This document shows, in pieces, positions 47,400 through 58,044 of a DNA stretch of 64,000 bases. The stretch is from Reticulitermes lucifugus. Taxonomy: Eukaryota > Arthropoda > Insecta > Blattodea > Rhinotermitidae. Under the pieces are notes generated by a model that saw only the letters and a program-made list of their open reading frames with translations, searched no databases and was not told where the DNA came from. The position numbers and the translations under genes were made by a program. The stretch lies in the NCBI GenBank assembly GCA_026260175.1, contig JAKCWW010000158.1:29160-93159 (forward strand), given 5' to 3'. Numbering within the stretch: the first letter of the stretch is position 1; the number at the start of each line of letters is the position of its first letter.

Positions 47400-48265
47400 A
47401 TAAATGCATGAATAGGGATGCTGACCTCCTCCGCGGGAATTGACGGTAGCCTCGTGTGACCACTGTTCATCATTTAAATCCGTGACACCTAATGCATGGG
47501 GAGCTTACCTACATGCATTTATGGCTTATTGCTCCAAAACGACATAAACTCTAACTGGATTTTAAACTTAAATTCTTCACTCCGTGAACAGCCAAATACA
47601 GGTTCAGAGATAAAGCATCCAACTTAATGACCAAGGATGTGTTAGTGTGCTCTCCTATCAGGGCTATCGGAAAAATCAAGGTGCGGTGATAAATGAGTGT
47701 GGAGAAACGGCAGAATGATTACTCGTATTAGCGACAGAAAACCGCAGACACTTCATTCCCATTTCGTCCTCGAGGCTTCTCCTTTCTCCTTTTTTTTTAC
47801 CTTGCTTTATAGAAGATATTTACGTTTCCTTATTAGAAGTACTGTGTGCTCACTCTGTAAATTTTTCATCGCTATTTTCTGCAGAATACGCCTGTGGCGA
47901 ATGTTTTAAATACTGGTTTAACTTTCAGTAATTAACAGCAGGTGGGAGTGAGTTTTTTTTATCACTGCTGAACGTATAACGTTCTAATTAAGCAGTCAAG
48001 AACATCCGTCAGGCTGACATCGACCTGCACTGAAAATTGCACACTTGTTCAATGTCGTATGGATCAATCTGTGATTATTAAAATTGTATAATAAAATTAA
48101 AAGTTAAAATCGAAACAGTCTGCATACAGAGTGAAAACTGACACAGTACGTCTACACAATGTATTAACAAGAGATGGCTGTCAGCTGTGAATGCTCGCAA
48201 AGCTATAACTCGTATGCTTTTAAAGTTGAATATACTCAAATTTATGTGCCATTTTTTGTATTGGG
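47400..48265. other. Unassigned AT-rich DNA
   Basis: Nothing recognised. Confidence 0.4.
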
Positions 48266-48271
48266 CCAGCT

Positions 48272-48370
48272 AACTAACTAACTAACTAACTACATACATG
48301 CGGCGGAGTCCTTGTTGAAAAGTTAATCTTGCCTCAGTTCCGCAGCTAGGCAAGGAGCTAAGCTAGCTCA
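48272..48370 (-). repeat. LINE-J 3' end fragment with (TTAG)n
   Basis: AACTAACTAACTAACTAACT at about 48272-48291 is followed by GCGGAGTCCTTGTTGAAAAG, matching the 3' terminal GGAGCAGAGTCCTTCTTGAG block of 40910. The protein-coding part is not recognisable. Confidence 0.65.
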
Positions 48371-48374
48371 GGAT

Positions 48375-48920
48375 TGGAACCATTGTCGGGGTCTTGCAAA
48401 CAAGAAAATAAAGGCTCAGGTTTCATAAACACAAAGGCTTGACTGGCTGAGTGACTATTAGCATGTCAAGGACTAGTCAGTAGTGTCTGCTGTTGTTAAA
48501 AGTTAGTTCGTTGGTTAGACTTTTGTTTGAATTTTTGGTTGATTAGTTGTTTTCTTCGTTTTTTGGTTATTCTTTTACGAAGATGGCGCGGCCAAACGTG
48601 CATCACATTCCTTGTGCAGTTTCTGCACACACACTGTAACCAAGTCGTAACTACTCTTACATTTCAGATAAAAGCACGTAACTAGACGACATACATAACC
48701 ACTTACTTACGTCAGACAAATAAGTGGATATTATAACGTATTGTGATGCAATAAGAAGCCGGCAATTGAGCAGCTGGCGGAATAATGCTGCGCATGAAAG
48801 GAATGTAATGTTCATAACCGAACCATCAAACATGATTAATGTTCTGTAAGAATCGAGATTTTGTAATTTTGTATCTTTATTATGAGTTTCTGACTTGTGA
48901 GATAATGATCAGAGTAAAAT
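48375..48920. other. Unassigned DNA
   Basis: Nothing recognised. Confidence 0.4.
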
Positions 48921-48923
48921 AAT

Positions 48924-48972
48924 TCGACCCTGAAGATGGAAGACATTTGTCTATGAAAAGTTGTTAATGGCA
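48924..48972 (+). ncRNA. HH-C hammerhead-like motif, plus-strand orientation
   Basis: CTGAAGA at 48930-48936, a helix AGACA/UGUCU within the intervening segment, and GAAA at 48955-48958. This is the only solo HH-C unit that I saw with the core on the plus strand. Stem I and the cleavage triplet are not convincing. Confidence 0.45.
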
Positions 48973-49171
48973 CACGATACTGCATGGTTTTATAACCCAC
49001 AACATCAAAATTACCATGAACCTCATTGAATACCCAAATTTTATAATTTATACTTACCCCAGCAGTAATGTAATATATTTTCACCCTTTTAAGCACTTAA
49101 GACTAGTCATTGTACATTTAAAGTTCTATGCACGGTACTTGTACCCTAAATCAGAAAAATAAAGTTGTTAC

Positions 49172-49277
49172 TGGTAAAGGTAAATGTCACCCCGTAACAT
49201 GGCAGTGCAGGAACAGAGGTGGGGGTATAGCTCTACACATTTCAACATCGGCGCTAGAGGAAGTGGATGGTCAACAC
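49172..49277 (-). repeat. SINE-3 3' half
   Basis: GGTAAAGGTAAATGTCACCC, CGTAACATGGCAGTGCAGGA, GGGTATAGCTCTACAC and CGGCGCTAGAGGAAGTGG match the minus-strand SINE-3 pattern at 10314 and 53206. Confidence 0.65.
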
Positions 49278-49289
49278 AATTTATTATTT

Positions 49290-50475
49290 AATAATAACTT
49301 TTCTATCAGATTTTATTTAATCTGAAACTACTGATATCGCCTTTAAAGAAACCGAGAATAAATACATTCTAAACTTCACTGAACAATAACAGTGGATACT
49401 GAGAATGTGCTTTGATGAACTCAGTTACAAAAAGGTAAACAGAATCCTGACTCTGCATGTCTTACAAATATTCTCGTTGTAACTTAGGTTCTTACCTGGC
49501 AATATTGACGTGTATTTTGATTTTAATAATTTTCCAATTGAGGCTGCGTATTTTTCTTCTTCCATAGCGTTAGTAATATCTCGCTGTACACATATATCTA
49601 CATTTTCATGACAGTCAATGTCACTGGCTATGCCCTCGAGCTCTGCATCATAATGTGGGTTGAAATGTCCACTTATTTGCGAGTGGCGAGTGAATTTTAT
49701 GTACCTCTTCCAAACACGCTTTTGGATCTTCAATATCCACACAGGGAAGCAAACATGTTTTCATGTGGAGTAGCACATTTTATTTCCTGTAGGCCTACAC
49801 AGAAACTCTAGGACAAAGCGTGTGATCATCTCTTGAAGTAGGCTATTTCCACCCGACAAAAGTTGATAGTACCAGACTGGGCCGCTCTACTATGCGTTAA
49901 TTTTAAACAATTAGCCCATAGAACGCATAAATATGCATGCATAGAAGAAAGGTGTCATTTTTTCGAAAGGGATATAATTGTCTTTTTATGTCACAATACA
50001 TGTACGGCGTATCTTTAATCTCCAGTCTCAGTGCGGCAGCTGTCGCTTGCGCTCTGTCGCATATGAAACCTGCATCCGCCGGGAATTTACAGTCCATTTT
50101 TTCCCTGCTATTCAACTTACGTTATTTCATATAACAGTGTCAAAGTTCTAACCTGTAACTACTAAGCATTTTAGTATATTTTATTCTGTATGGAATGTTT
50201 GAAAACACCCCTATATTATTTAAATGTATAAATGTGTAAACCATGTAAGAGTTTTTTATTAATTGAAAATAAGATGTGATGTTAGGGTTGTTCTGTGCTG
50301 CCCAGTGGTGTAGAAACATTCTGGACGTTTACATGATTTAATGATATTGTATTGCTCTAGACCATCCGTTTTGGATGGTTTTATTACTGAAATAATAACG
50401 TAACCTAAACAAACACAATATAATACGTTAGCGCGGGAGCTGATTGGGAAGAAAGCGGGTAAAGCATAATTGGCT
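49290..50475. other. Mostly unassigned; contains one exon-like minus-strand frame
   Basis: On the minus strand, 49742-49425 is open for 105 codons and includes DAELEGIASDIDCHENVDI and MEEEKYAASIGKLLKSK. A donor-like CCAG|GTAAGAA falls at 49496. An overlapping frame just upstream reads EDPKACLEEVHKIHSPLANK. I do not recognise either, and the shift between frames suggests a pseudogene or transposon remnant. Confidence 0.35.
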
Positions 50476-50477
50476 TC

Positions 50478-50744
50478 ATATATATTTCTGTGGTACAACA
50501 ACCCAGCTCGGGCCTAGGCCGCCTGGTTGTTGAGGTTCCTATATCACACACAATTAGACACATGCACACAATAGGACTGCTCTGGAAGCGTGATTAGCCC
50601 TTCGCAGAAGCGCTACCTACACAACACACAACAAACGCTAGAGACGAAAATCCATGCCCGCATTGGGATTCGAATCCGCGATCTCAGCAATGAAGCAGCT
50701 GTATAAATAAATACGCCTTAGACCGCATGGCCACCGGGATCAAG
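50478..50744 (-). repeat. SINE-1, full-length inverted copy with target duplication
   Basis: Read on the minus strand: GGTGGCCATGCGGTCTAAGG (A box) at the right end, a GGATTCGAATCCC-type B box at about 50669-50681, body TTGTTGTGTGTTGTGTAGG, and tail CCTCAACAACCAGG with GGCCTAGGCCCGAGCTGGG. The flanks share TTGGCTTC at 50470-50477 and 50745-50752. A short T/A-rich insertion (TATTTATTTATACAG) sits between the boxes compared with the 17592 copy. Confidence 0.88.
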
Positions 50745-50808
50745 TTGGCTTCTTATTAGTAATGCTGAATCGTAGCTGCTAGAATGATTTACTCTTAGCT
50801 TGAAGGAA

Positions 50809-51124
50809 GGGGGCACGCGGTGGTGCAGTTAGTTTAGACACTGCGCTACAAGCCGGAAGGTCACGGGTTCGATTCCCGATGGCGTCATTGGAATTTTTCA
50901 TTGACATAATAATTTCGATCGCATTATTACCCTGGGGTCGACTCAGCCTCTAACAGAAATAAGTACCAGGAACGTTTCCTGGGGGGTAAAGGCGGCCGGT
51001 GCGTAGAGCTGACAACCTTACCACCTTCATGTGCCGATTGTCTAGAAATCTGGGACCCTCAACCTCCTGGAAGCCTAAGGGCCTGTCCAGGCCTGTAATG
51101 GGATTGCTTTGCCTTTTACCTTAT
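50809..51124 (+). repeat. SINE-3, intact copy with 10-bp target duplication
   Basis: The tRNA-like head has GGTGGTGCAGTTAGTTTAGA (A box) and GGGTTCGATTCCCG (B box, about 50866). Then come CCTGGGGTCGACTCAGCCTC, GGAACGTTTCCTGGGGGGTA, GGCGGCCGGTGCGTAGAGCT and GCCTGTAATGGGATTGCTTT, ending CCTTTTACCTTAT. CTTGAAGGAA flanks both ends (50799-50808 and 51125-51134). This copy defines the family and the orientation of the four minus-strand fragments. Confidence 0.92.
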
Positions 51125-51134
51125 CTTGAAGGAA

Positions 51135-51450
51135 ACTGAATGATGTGCCTAAATTTGCTCAAGGCTAACCACGGTCCACTTTTATTTTTTTTCGGACTAA
51201 CATTAATAATCGGCCGTTTAAGCAATAATCTGATTATGGTCACGAGTGGAAATGTGTTCCAGTGACTAGGAATTTCAAACTTGGGTCCAAGAGGACCCTA
51301 GGGCAGGAAAGTTGTAGCAAATAATTATGTGGTATATTGATATTTAGGCCGCTACACAATGGTATTATTTGTGATAAAAGCTCTGAAACGCATTTGCTGT
51401 TACTAGGAACAACAGCCCATAGTTTGCGAGGTTTGACGTTCTCAAGGTCT
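51135..51450. other. Unassigned DNA
   Basis: Nothing recognised. Confidence 0.4.
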
Positions 51451-51451
51451 T

Positions 51452-51530
51452 TGGGATGTGACACCTTGTCGGCTGGTAGGAATTTAGCGACGTTTCGGAG
51501 GAACATGCAGTTTTTCTTCAGGATAGAGGA
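51452..51530 (-). ncRNA. HH-C hammerhead-like unit
   Basis: TGGGATGTGACACCTTG opens the unit at 51452. On the minus strand CUGAAGA is at 51521-51515 and GAAA at 51496-51493, followed by CGUC, a possible cleavage triplet. Stem II is poorly paired (AACUGCAUGUUCCUCC). The opening TGGGATGTGA recurs as a terminal repeat at 52072. Confidence 0.55.
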
Positions 51531-51534
51531 GGTC

Positions 51535-52070
51535 CTCTGTTGATGTTTATTCTGAGAATTTTATAAAAACAGTAAACCATGGGCAAAATGCTGAGTTTTT
51601 AAATCGTATCGCTTATGCAACATATACGTACAGCTAATTAGCCCTGCTTCTGTGGGTTAGCGGTTTTTCTTCATGGGAAGGTAAGTCAAAAATTGAAGAC
51701 AAATATATTTTCTGTTGTGACAAGTTGATCTCACAATACCTGGACATAAATTTTCTATCTACGTAATGTAAATTCAAACTATTTAGTTGAGATTCTTTTA
51801 CGTTTTTGGATGTAGCAGGAAATACCGGTTTTTTTGCGAATGTACATTCACTGTATTTAATACCAATATCTGAAATTTATCTCGACCAATTACTATCTTC
51901 GGTCGGGCTTTAACCTCATCTAAGTTTATATATATATTTCTATTCACAATTTCTCCTCTCTTGTTTCATCATCTGCAAGTATCTACATAAACTGCACGTG
52001 TCTGTGTAACGTCTCAACGTTCAGTAACACAGACTGAAGTTATCACAAGCGGCGTCCGGCTTCAGTTATG
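51535..52070. other. Unassigned AT-rich DNA
   Basis: Nothing recognised. Confidence 0.4.
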
Positions 52071-52071
52071 C

Positions 52072-52230
52072 TGGGATGTGATGCCATGTAGTTTGTTATA
52101 TGGCTACCGACGTTTCAGAGGAACATACTACGCACATCTTCAATTTTGAATGTGAACCCTAAACAGGGAGGCCGAAAATTTCTTTGAAACCTTGGTGCCC
52201 ACGTACTAATTTACAAGGTGTCACATCCCA
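52072..52230. repeat. HH-C foldback element with terminal inverted repeats
   Basis: TGGGATGTGA at 52072-52081 is perfectly inverted as TCACATCCCA at 52221-52230, and 16 of 19 bases pair at the ends. Inside, the left half is an HH-C unit (CTACCGACGTTTCAGAGG, CACATCTTCA). The right half is a diverged unit in the opposite direction (TTTGAAACC then TGGTGCCCACG). Total length is 159 bp. It resembles a MITE in form but its building blocks are hammerhead-like units. Confidence 0.7.
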
Positions 52231-52234
52231 TAAT

Positions 52235-52790
52235 ATCATAATATTATTCAGAAAGTTGGTAGAGTGTGTCTATTGTAAAGTGAGAATCATTACGGAAACT
52301 CGCACGAGTATGGAATAATACTGCATTACAGCACCAGCAATACTCTGTTGCTGGGACGTACACCCATGCTTCTAAATGTAGATATAATGAGTGAGCTGCT
52401 CATAACACAGCATTACCTTCTGCTTGTTTGGTGTCGAATAATTTTCGATAGTGTGTTAATGAGTATCACACACGGAAAGTTTCAGCTGTGTAGCATTATC
52501 AGGCCTTTCGTTATAGAATTGCGTCTTCAGTAGTTGAAGATCAGACCCAATCAGATATCCAGTGTCACAAGGAAAGTATTTGAAATGTGTGTCAACTGCA
52601 GTTTTAATTAAATGTCACTGTTGACCAGCATCTCATTTAACTGACCGATGTCACGAAAACATTGAGGCAGCCTCCAGTTGTTGTGACTCGTCTGTCCTTG
52701 TTTCCTTAATCTGTCTTGTCCTGCAGCTTGTGACTGTCATTCTGCTTTACTTATAATACTTCATTTAGCGACGTTTTTAGTGACTAATAT
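52235..52790. other. Unassigned DNA
   Basis: Nothing recognised. Confidence 0.4.
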
Positions 52791-52796
52791 ATGTGG

Positions 52797-52947
52797 CACC
52801 GATGGTGGATGAATGTATATGAATATGGTGTATGGAGACTGAGAAGAGAAACCCACCAAAGTACTCGAAAGAAAGCCTGTTCAAGTGTCGCTTTTTCCAC
52901 CAAAAATCCCACGTGGATTGCCCTGGGTTTGAGCCCCGGCCTCAGAA
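52797..52947 (-). repeat. SINE-2 copy, inverted, truncated
   Basis: The reverse complement reads GCCGGGGCTCAAACCCAGGG (B box), CACGTGGGATTTTTGGTGGA, TTCTTTCGAGTACTTTGGTG, in the order of SINE-2 at 30790-30900. Open frames across it on the plus strand are artefacts of the SINE. Confidence 0.75.
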
Positions 52948-53205
52948 TTATTTTCGTAGAAACTGTAGTATTTACTTTAGAATACGCAAGCTGTTTAGTT
53001 TCCTTGAAACTTTAGGCAGCAGAGTGCCCGTAAATATCTGTACACGCTTACCGCACTAAACGATCTCACAACCAAGAGCACTACAATATGATTATTGTTA
53101 TTATTTACGCTATTACCATCAATATCTTGACTCTATATAGTCTGAGCCACTGGGAACGTCATTATATAACCATAAGTTAAAGTACGTAAAATAAAATTCA
53201 CTCTA

Positions 53206-53315
53206 GAACAGGCCATGAAGGCCCAGAGGGGGAGTAGATGTATAGCTGTACTCTTTCTTTAACCTCGGCGCTAGATGGGGTGAGTGGTCAACGCCACGCC
53301 CCGGCTTCTTTATAT
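53206..53315 (-). repeat. SINE-3 3' half
   Basis: AGGCCATGAAGGCCCAGAGG, GATGTATAGCTGTACTC and CCTCGGCGCTAGATGGGGTG, then GGTCAACGCCACGCCCCGGC, as in the other minus copies. Confidence 0.65.
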
Positions 53316-53319
53316 GAAC

Positions 53320-53612
53320 ATAAGTAACTAACTAAATAAGTTGTTTCAGATCTACAGTGTTTTCTGTATGATATTTTTCTTAACTTTAACGCTTCAAGTA
53401 CGATGTTTACTAAACCTGCAGTTACGAGGGACTTGCTACTTCCATCCTCAGGGTGAAGTTTTAATTTTTAATTTAAAGATTTCATCTCCTTTAACTTTTT
53501 TATTTTATACTCGTTTTATTTTCTGAAATGTTCACAAATGTTTCAGTCAAATACAACTATATTATGGGAGTATCTGTTCACATTACAACTCCGCTATACG
53601 TTTCGGTATGGC
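53320..53612. other. Unassigned DNA with an HH-C trace
   Basis: GCTACTTCCATCCTCAGGGT near 53439 is an HH-C-type end. CGTTTCGGTATGGCATACC at about 53600 is a short hairpin next to the target site of the following insertion. Confidence 0.4.
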
Positions 53613-53627
53613 ATACCACCTTGAAGG

Positions 53628-54393
53628 TCGCCCTCGGTGGACTAGTGGTTAGCGTGTTCGCCACTGGACCCAAGGTTCGCGGGTTCGATCCCGACCGAGG
53701 GCGATGGATTTTTAATGGTGATAAAAATCCGGAGCACCATTCGCCAAATGATTTGCATTTTGAGGCTTATTTTAATAAACAAATATACCTATATGGTAAA
53801 CTTTATATAACAGTTAATTTACCTGCATAAATTAGGTTAATATAACTTAAGATTTGTTGATAAAGTGTTTAAGCATTTTTATTCTTTATACAAATTGAGC
53901 CAAGAATAATTTGTATTTTATTTAAAATAAATTAAAAAGCTATTGACATATACATTTTATTATGCTACAATTATAACAGGTGGGGTTTTTTAATCACTTA
54001 AATAAAATTCACAAAGTTACTGCATTTTGCTCTTCCATTTATGATAGCTTGTAAGGTAAAAGTTTTTTAGCCAGCTAGATATATGGAGTATTGTTAGACC
54101 GAGCTGTTATGCTGATAACATGTAAAGCCGTCGGTCCCATGTCGTAGATTTACGGTATGTAAAAGAACCTTCGTAAGCAAAATTCAAGCGGCCATTTCTC
54201 ACCCAAGCCTCCTGACTGCCTGCCAGATGGCTCTGGCAGTCTCATCAGGATNGAGCAAAAACTTGTGCGGTCAGTGAGCCGGTCACTCACTACAGAATGC
54301 ACACTTACCGACCAGGAAACCTTCGGGATTAAATCCCAAAAAGAAGGAGGCTATGGCCCACCCCGGGCTGTAACGCCATGGAAGAAGAAGAAG
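53628..54393 (+). mobile_element. SINE-6: 766-bp composite retroposon with 15-bp target duplication
   Basis: ATACCACCTTGAAGG occurs at 53613-53627 and again at 54394-54408, exactly flanking the element. It opens with a 73-nt tRNA-like head (53630-53702) with GCCCTCGG/CCGAGGGC ends, TAGTGGTTAGCG (A box) and GGGTTCGATCCC (B box). A long AT-rich middle follows (53703-54110). The last 280 bases include AAAGCCGTCGGTCCCATGTC and end in GGCCCACCCCGGGCTGTAAC then GCCATGGAAGAAGAAGAAG. The tail is shared with SINE-1. An N lies at 54252. The length is unusual for a SINE, so a nested insertion or a SINE-SINE fusion is likely. Confidence 0.85.
53630..53702 (+). tRNA. tRNA-like sequence (SINE head, probably not a functional tRNA)
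   Basis: The outer seven bases at each end pair perfectly, and the T-arm (GCGGG/CCCGA with loop TTCGATC, one mismatch) is good. The D-arm region is Val- or Asp-like. The anticodon arm TTCGC/CCCAA has two mismatches, so folding as a tRNA is doubtful. No CCA is encoded. The target duplication starts immediately upstream, so this is the 5' end of the retroposon. Confidence 0.55.
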
Positions 54394-54409
54394 ATACCAC
54401 CTTGAAGGC

Positions 54410-55765
54410 AAATATCCCATTACAAACTGTTATAGCTTCAATCCACAGGCTGTTCTTTAAATTGATAAAACAAATTTGAGATTGCAGTCCATGTTGAGAC
54501 ATTCACTCCTTATTTGCACTACGTTATGCTTGCTGTCAGTATGAAAGTCCAGCAAGACAACGAATGTCTGTACACGGACCGAAAACTTCATGAAATCTTA
54601 TTTTATTATTGTGTCTCTTATCGATATTTTTGTCAATGTTTAATAACAGTTTCCATGTTATTGGCTAACGTGGTTACGTTATTTCGATAGTTGCGCTGTT
54701 GTCACTGCATTTAGCAATATCCCCCCTCTCTCAGCTTAGTATTACCGATTGTGCAAATCTGAAAATTGCGAGTTTTGTGTTGCCTAAAATGGAATATGTG
54801 CATATAAAATGTTGTCAGAATCTTTCCAGCAGTTCTCATATTGAGGCACGCGGATATCTTGACAGGCGGATGGATACAATAAGAAAATCTTGCAGAAACT
54901 TGCCTTTCGCCACAATATAATCCACAGTACATAAATATAATCATTATGGCTTTTCGGACCATCACGTGAATTGAGTAGCGAAGTGAAAACTTCTTATCAG
55001 AGCGTCTGAAAAGGAAGAATACAGGATTATCTTAACATATCATAAGGCACAGTGAATCATGGATTTATTCGAAGCACATCGGATTCGAAATACCTTATAC
55101 TATATTATCATTGCATGACTCCCAGCTGTAGTAAGAAGTGATTACTTTCTTAGTGGTCAGTGGCTCGGAAGATGTCCTTCCTTTTTCTCATTTCTCCTAC
55201 ATTCCCCCTTCTCTGTTCCGGATCATTTCCCAATTTGGTTGTTTTCCGATTTCCTCAAACGAAATTCCGTACCCCTATTCATCACCAGGCCACCATAAAT
55301 ACAGCTGTAACCTATACATTGCAGTGTCAACACTAGCACTAGGCCTGCGGTCAGCAGTATGGGGTATTTCCCAGTTGACGAGGGATAGGGACAAGGGAGG
55401 ATTTATTAAACAGGAAGGGAAGAGGATACAGCCACATACCTTATTGAAGGGATGCTGCACATAAATCAATTTATCTGCTTTCCTTTCTAATAATTTTGGA
55501 AGTAAAGACAAAAGCTATTTTTAAGGTGAGTTACATGATTTATAACTGCACTCCTGCTGTGCCCAGAATATAGTTGCAGGGTTTATTTATTAATACTACA
55601 GGGATCGATGACAAAATAAGTTTAAGTGGCTTATAATTTCGTAACTACAATTACTGTGTTTCTGTCTGAGGAATTTGTCGCAGGAAGATGATCTTCTGTT
55701 TCCAGCACTGAAGTGAAGTCTTGGTTGTCACACATTTAAAGATTGTTTAGGAGGTGGAAACAGTT
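54410..55765. other. Unassigned DNA
   Basis: Short frames on both strands, including a 108-codon plus frame at 55138-55464, without recognised motifs. Confidence 0.4.
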
Positions 55766-55769
55766 TTTG

Positions 55770-56292
55770 GGCGCCTTTGCAGAATTACGAAAACAGACTA
55801 TTAGCTTCGTCATGTCTGTCTGTATGTGGGTCCGTGTGTCCGCCTGTCCGTCCGCATGGAACAATTCGGCTCCCACTGGACATATTTTTATTAAATTTGA
55901 TATTTAAGTATTTGTCGAAAATCGGTCGAGAAAATTTACGTTTTATTAATATAACAAGAATAATGGGTAATTTATATGAAGACTTTATATGAAGATTTAT
56001 GATGAATTCTTCTTAGAATGAGAAATGTTTCGTGCAGACTTTGTAGAGAAAATCTAACACGCATTTTATGTTCAGTAACATTTTCCCGAAAAGTGTGCCG
56101 TTTATGATATAATGTGGAAAAATATGGTTAAGTCGAACAGACCACAGAGGTCAATATAATACGGCGCATGCGCACTGCATGCTGGGTAACTAAGGCTACA
56201 AACACAAACTCAGAATATGTAATACTTATTGTTTGTTCACGGCAACAATAGTTCTGCGATCGCGCCTCAATTTACGTTTATACGTACATTGC
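55770..56292 (+). repeat. R1 dispersed repeat, near full length
   Basis: The copy contains GCTTCGTCATGTCTGTCTG, CGTCCGCATGGAACAATTCG, CCCACTGGACATATTTTTAT, GAGAAATGTTTCGTGCAGAC, GCATTTTATGTTCAG, GGCGCATGCGCACTGCATGC, AACTAAGGCTACA, CGCCTCAAT and ATACGTACATTGC. It is colinear with the inverted copy at 5289-5815. Together they define the unit length and order. There is no A-tail and no obvious target duplication. Confidence 0.8.
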
Positions 56293-56309
56293 TACACGAT
56301 GGCTGCTAA

Positions 56310-58040
56310 CATTACACATAGAGTTCTATAAACTGAGAAGAGAAAAGTTGGCCCCACAATAAGGCAGATGTCCCGCTTGTGGAGGGAACTACATGACAAA
56401 GTAGCGTAGTAGCCGTACCGCTGAATCTGACTGTTCTTGTTAAAATAAAGAGCCCAAAATCCATGCAAATAAATTTATTTTCTGACCGCTTATTATGCAA
56501 ATGCAGGTGAATTTTCAACGAGGAACTGTTTTAGGTATCAATGTCATTATTGTGTTTGGAGTATAATGTACTCTGAGAAGACAATTTGATTTTCTTGATA
56601 TATATCTCTCTTCGTCGAAAGCTCCTGAAATTAAATTCTCTAACATTTTAGGGAGACGGCTACATTTGAACTACATTAGATGCTTCTTTTGCCTACATGT
56701 AAGCTACGAATATTATTCGGAAAAGGTAAACACCACAGTACCGATTGCAGATGTATTTCTCTAGCGTTGCCCTACTCTGCTACCAAACACAAACACTACA
56801 TTCTCTGATTGCTAACAAAATATAACGAGAGACAAACCTCTGTTGAACGGCCCCTGTATTTCGCTAGAGACTTTATTGAAACGAATTTTATATAAGCAAG
56901 TGGATTATTTATTGCGAAATACTCATAAATATTCCTCGAATGCATTTTTGTTGCTTTTGTGTTGCAGTGACCACTCTGTTAAATAAAGAGTTGCTAAACA
57001 AAAAATAGCGATTTGACATTGTACCGTACCTGAAAGTAGTGGTGTAGCAACAAGGTAGGACACTGAGGGAAACAAACAGGAAAGCGGATAACACTGCACA
57101 AAGTATGAAATGTTGTACTAGATAATGAATATGAAATGCAAACTGGAGCAAAATTGTAGAATAAAACTATAGTGTACGTGAATTTTCTTAAGCTATTTAG
57201 TATAGAGTATATCTGTACGTGGGTTAGAAAGTGGGCGTACAATCATTTTAGTATGTTTGTGTTTGTGTCATCGTAAAATACAGATAGGATCAAACAGAAC
57301 AATCGGGGAAGATACAGCGTTTCAGTTCTACATAGGCATTTTTGTGTGCACATGAGACTCGGGGATTTGTGGACAGTTAATTTACAGATACGACCGAATG
57401 ACACTTTTAGGCGCTAATTAAGATGTAAAGAAGAAAATGTCTTCCTTCTGTGACCTAGCATCAGCGACTGAACCGATCGTCGGCTTCTCATGACATTCGG
57501 TAAAGGAGTTATGTACGAAACTGTATGGAGGGAGTGTGAGTTTCGTAGAGTTCGGCTCAGGGACAGTCATAGTTTACTCAAGTGTCTAAAAAAATGTCTA
57601 CTCTTACTTTCCATATTTATTGACCGATCTGGGTAGAAATCGGTACGGGATGTGTCCAAGATGTTTGGTTAAGCATTATTGAGTTTCGTGAATTTTGGTT
57701 CATTGAAAGCCTTACTTACGGTCCTGAATGAATATTTGCCCTACTGCTCTTTATTGTTGCCCGATGCCCAGAAAAACTAATCGATTTTTAGTTTCGTGAA
57801 AATCGGCGCATAGGGAGCAGAAGAGTTTTTATCCGTATTTTACACATTTATTTTCCAGTCTACTTCAAATTTTGTACAACAGCTCTGCACGTAATGCTGT
57901 TTGTGAGTTTTCTTGTGAAAATCCCTTTAGAGAAGGCCGTACTTTTGTAATGGCCGTGAGTGAAATTACACATACGCGTAAATCGTGAAACTATTATATT
58001 TTGGTTAAAGTCTGTGTAGTACTGCACTTTACACTACACA
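56310..58040. other. Unassigned AT-rich DNA
   Basis: Only short unrecognised frames. Confidence 0.4.
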
Positions 58041-58044
58041 AATT

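Noticed and set aside
52791-53059. Two overlapping plus-strand frames considered coding
   Set aside because: Both are mostly the reverse strand of a SINE-2 copy.
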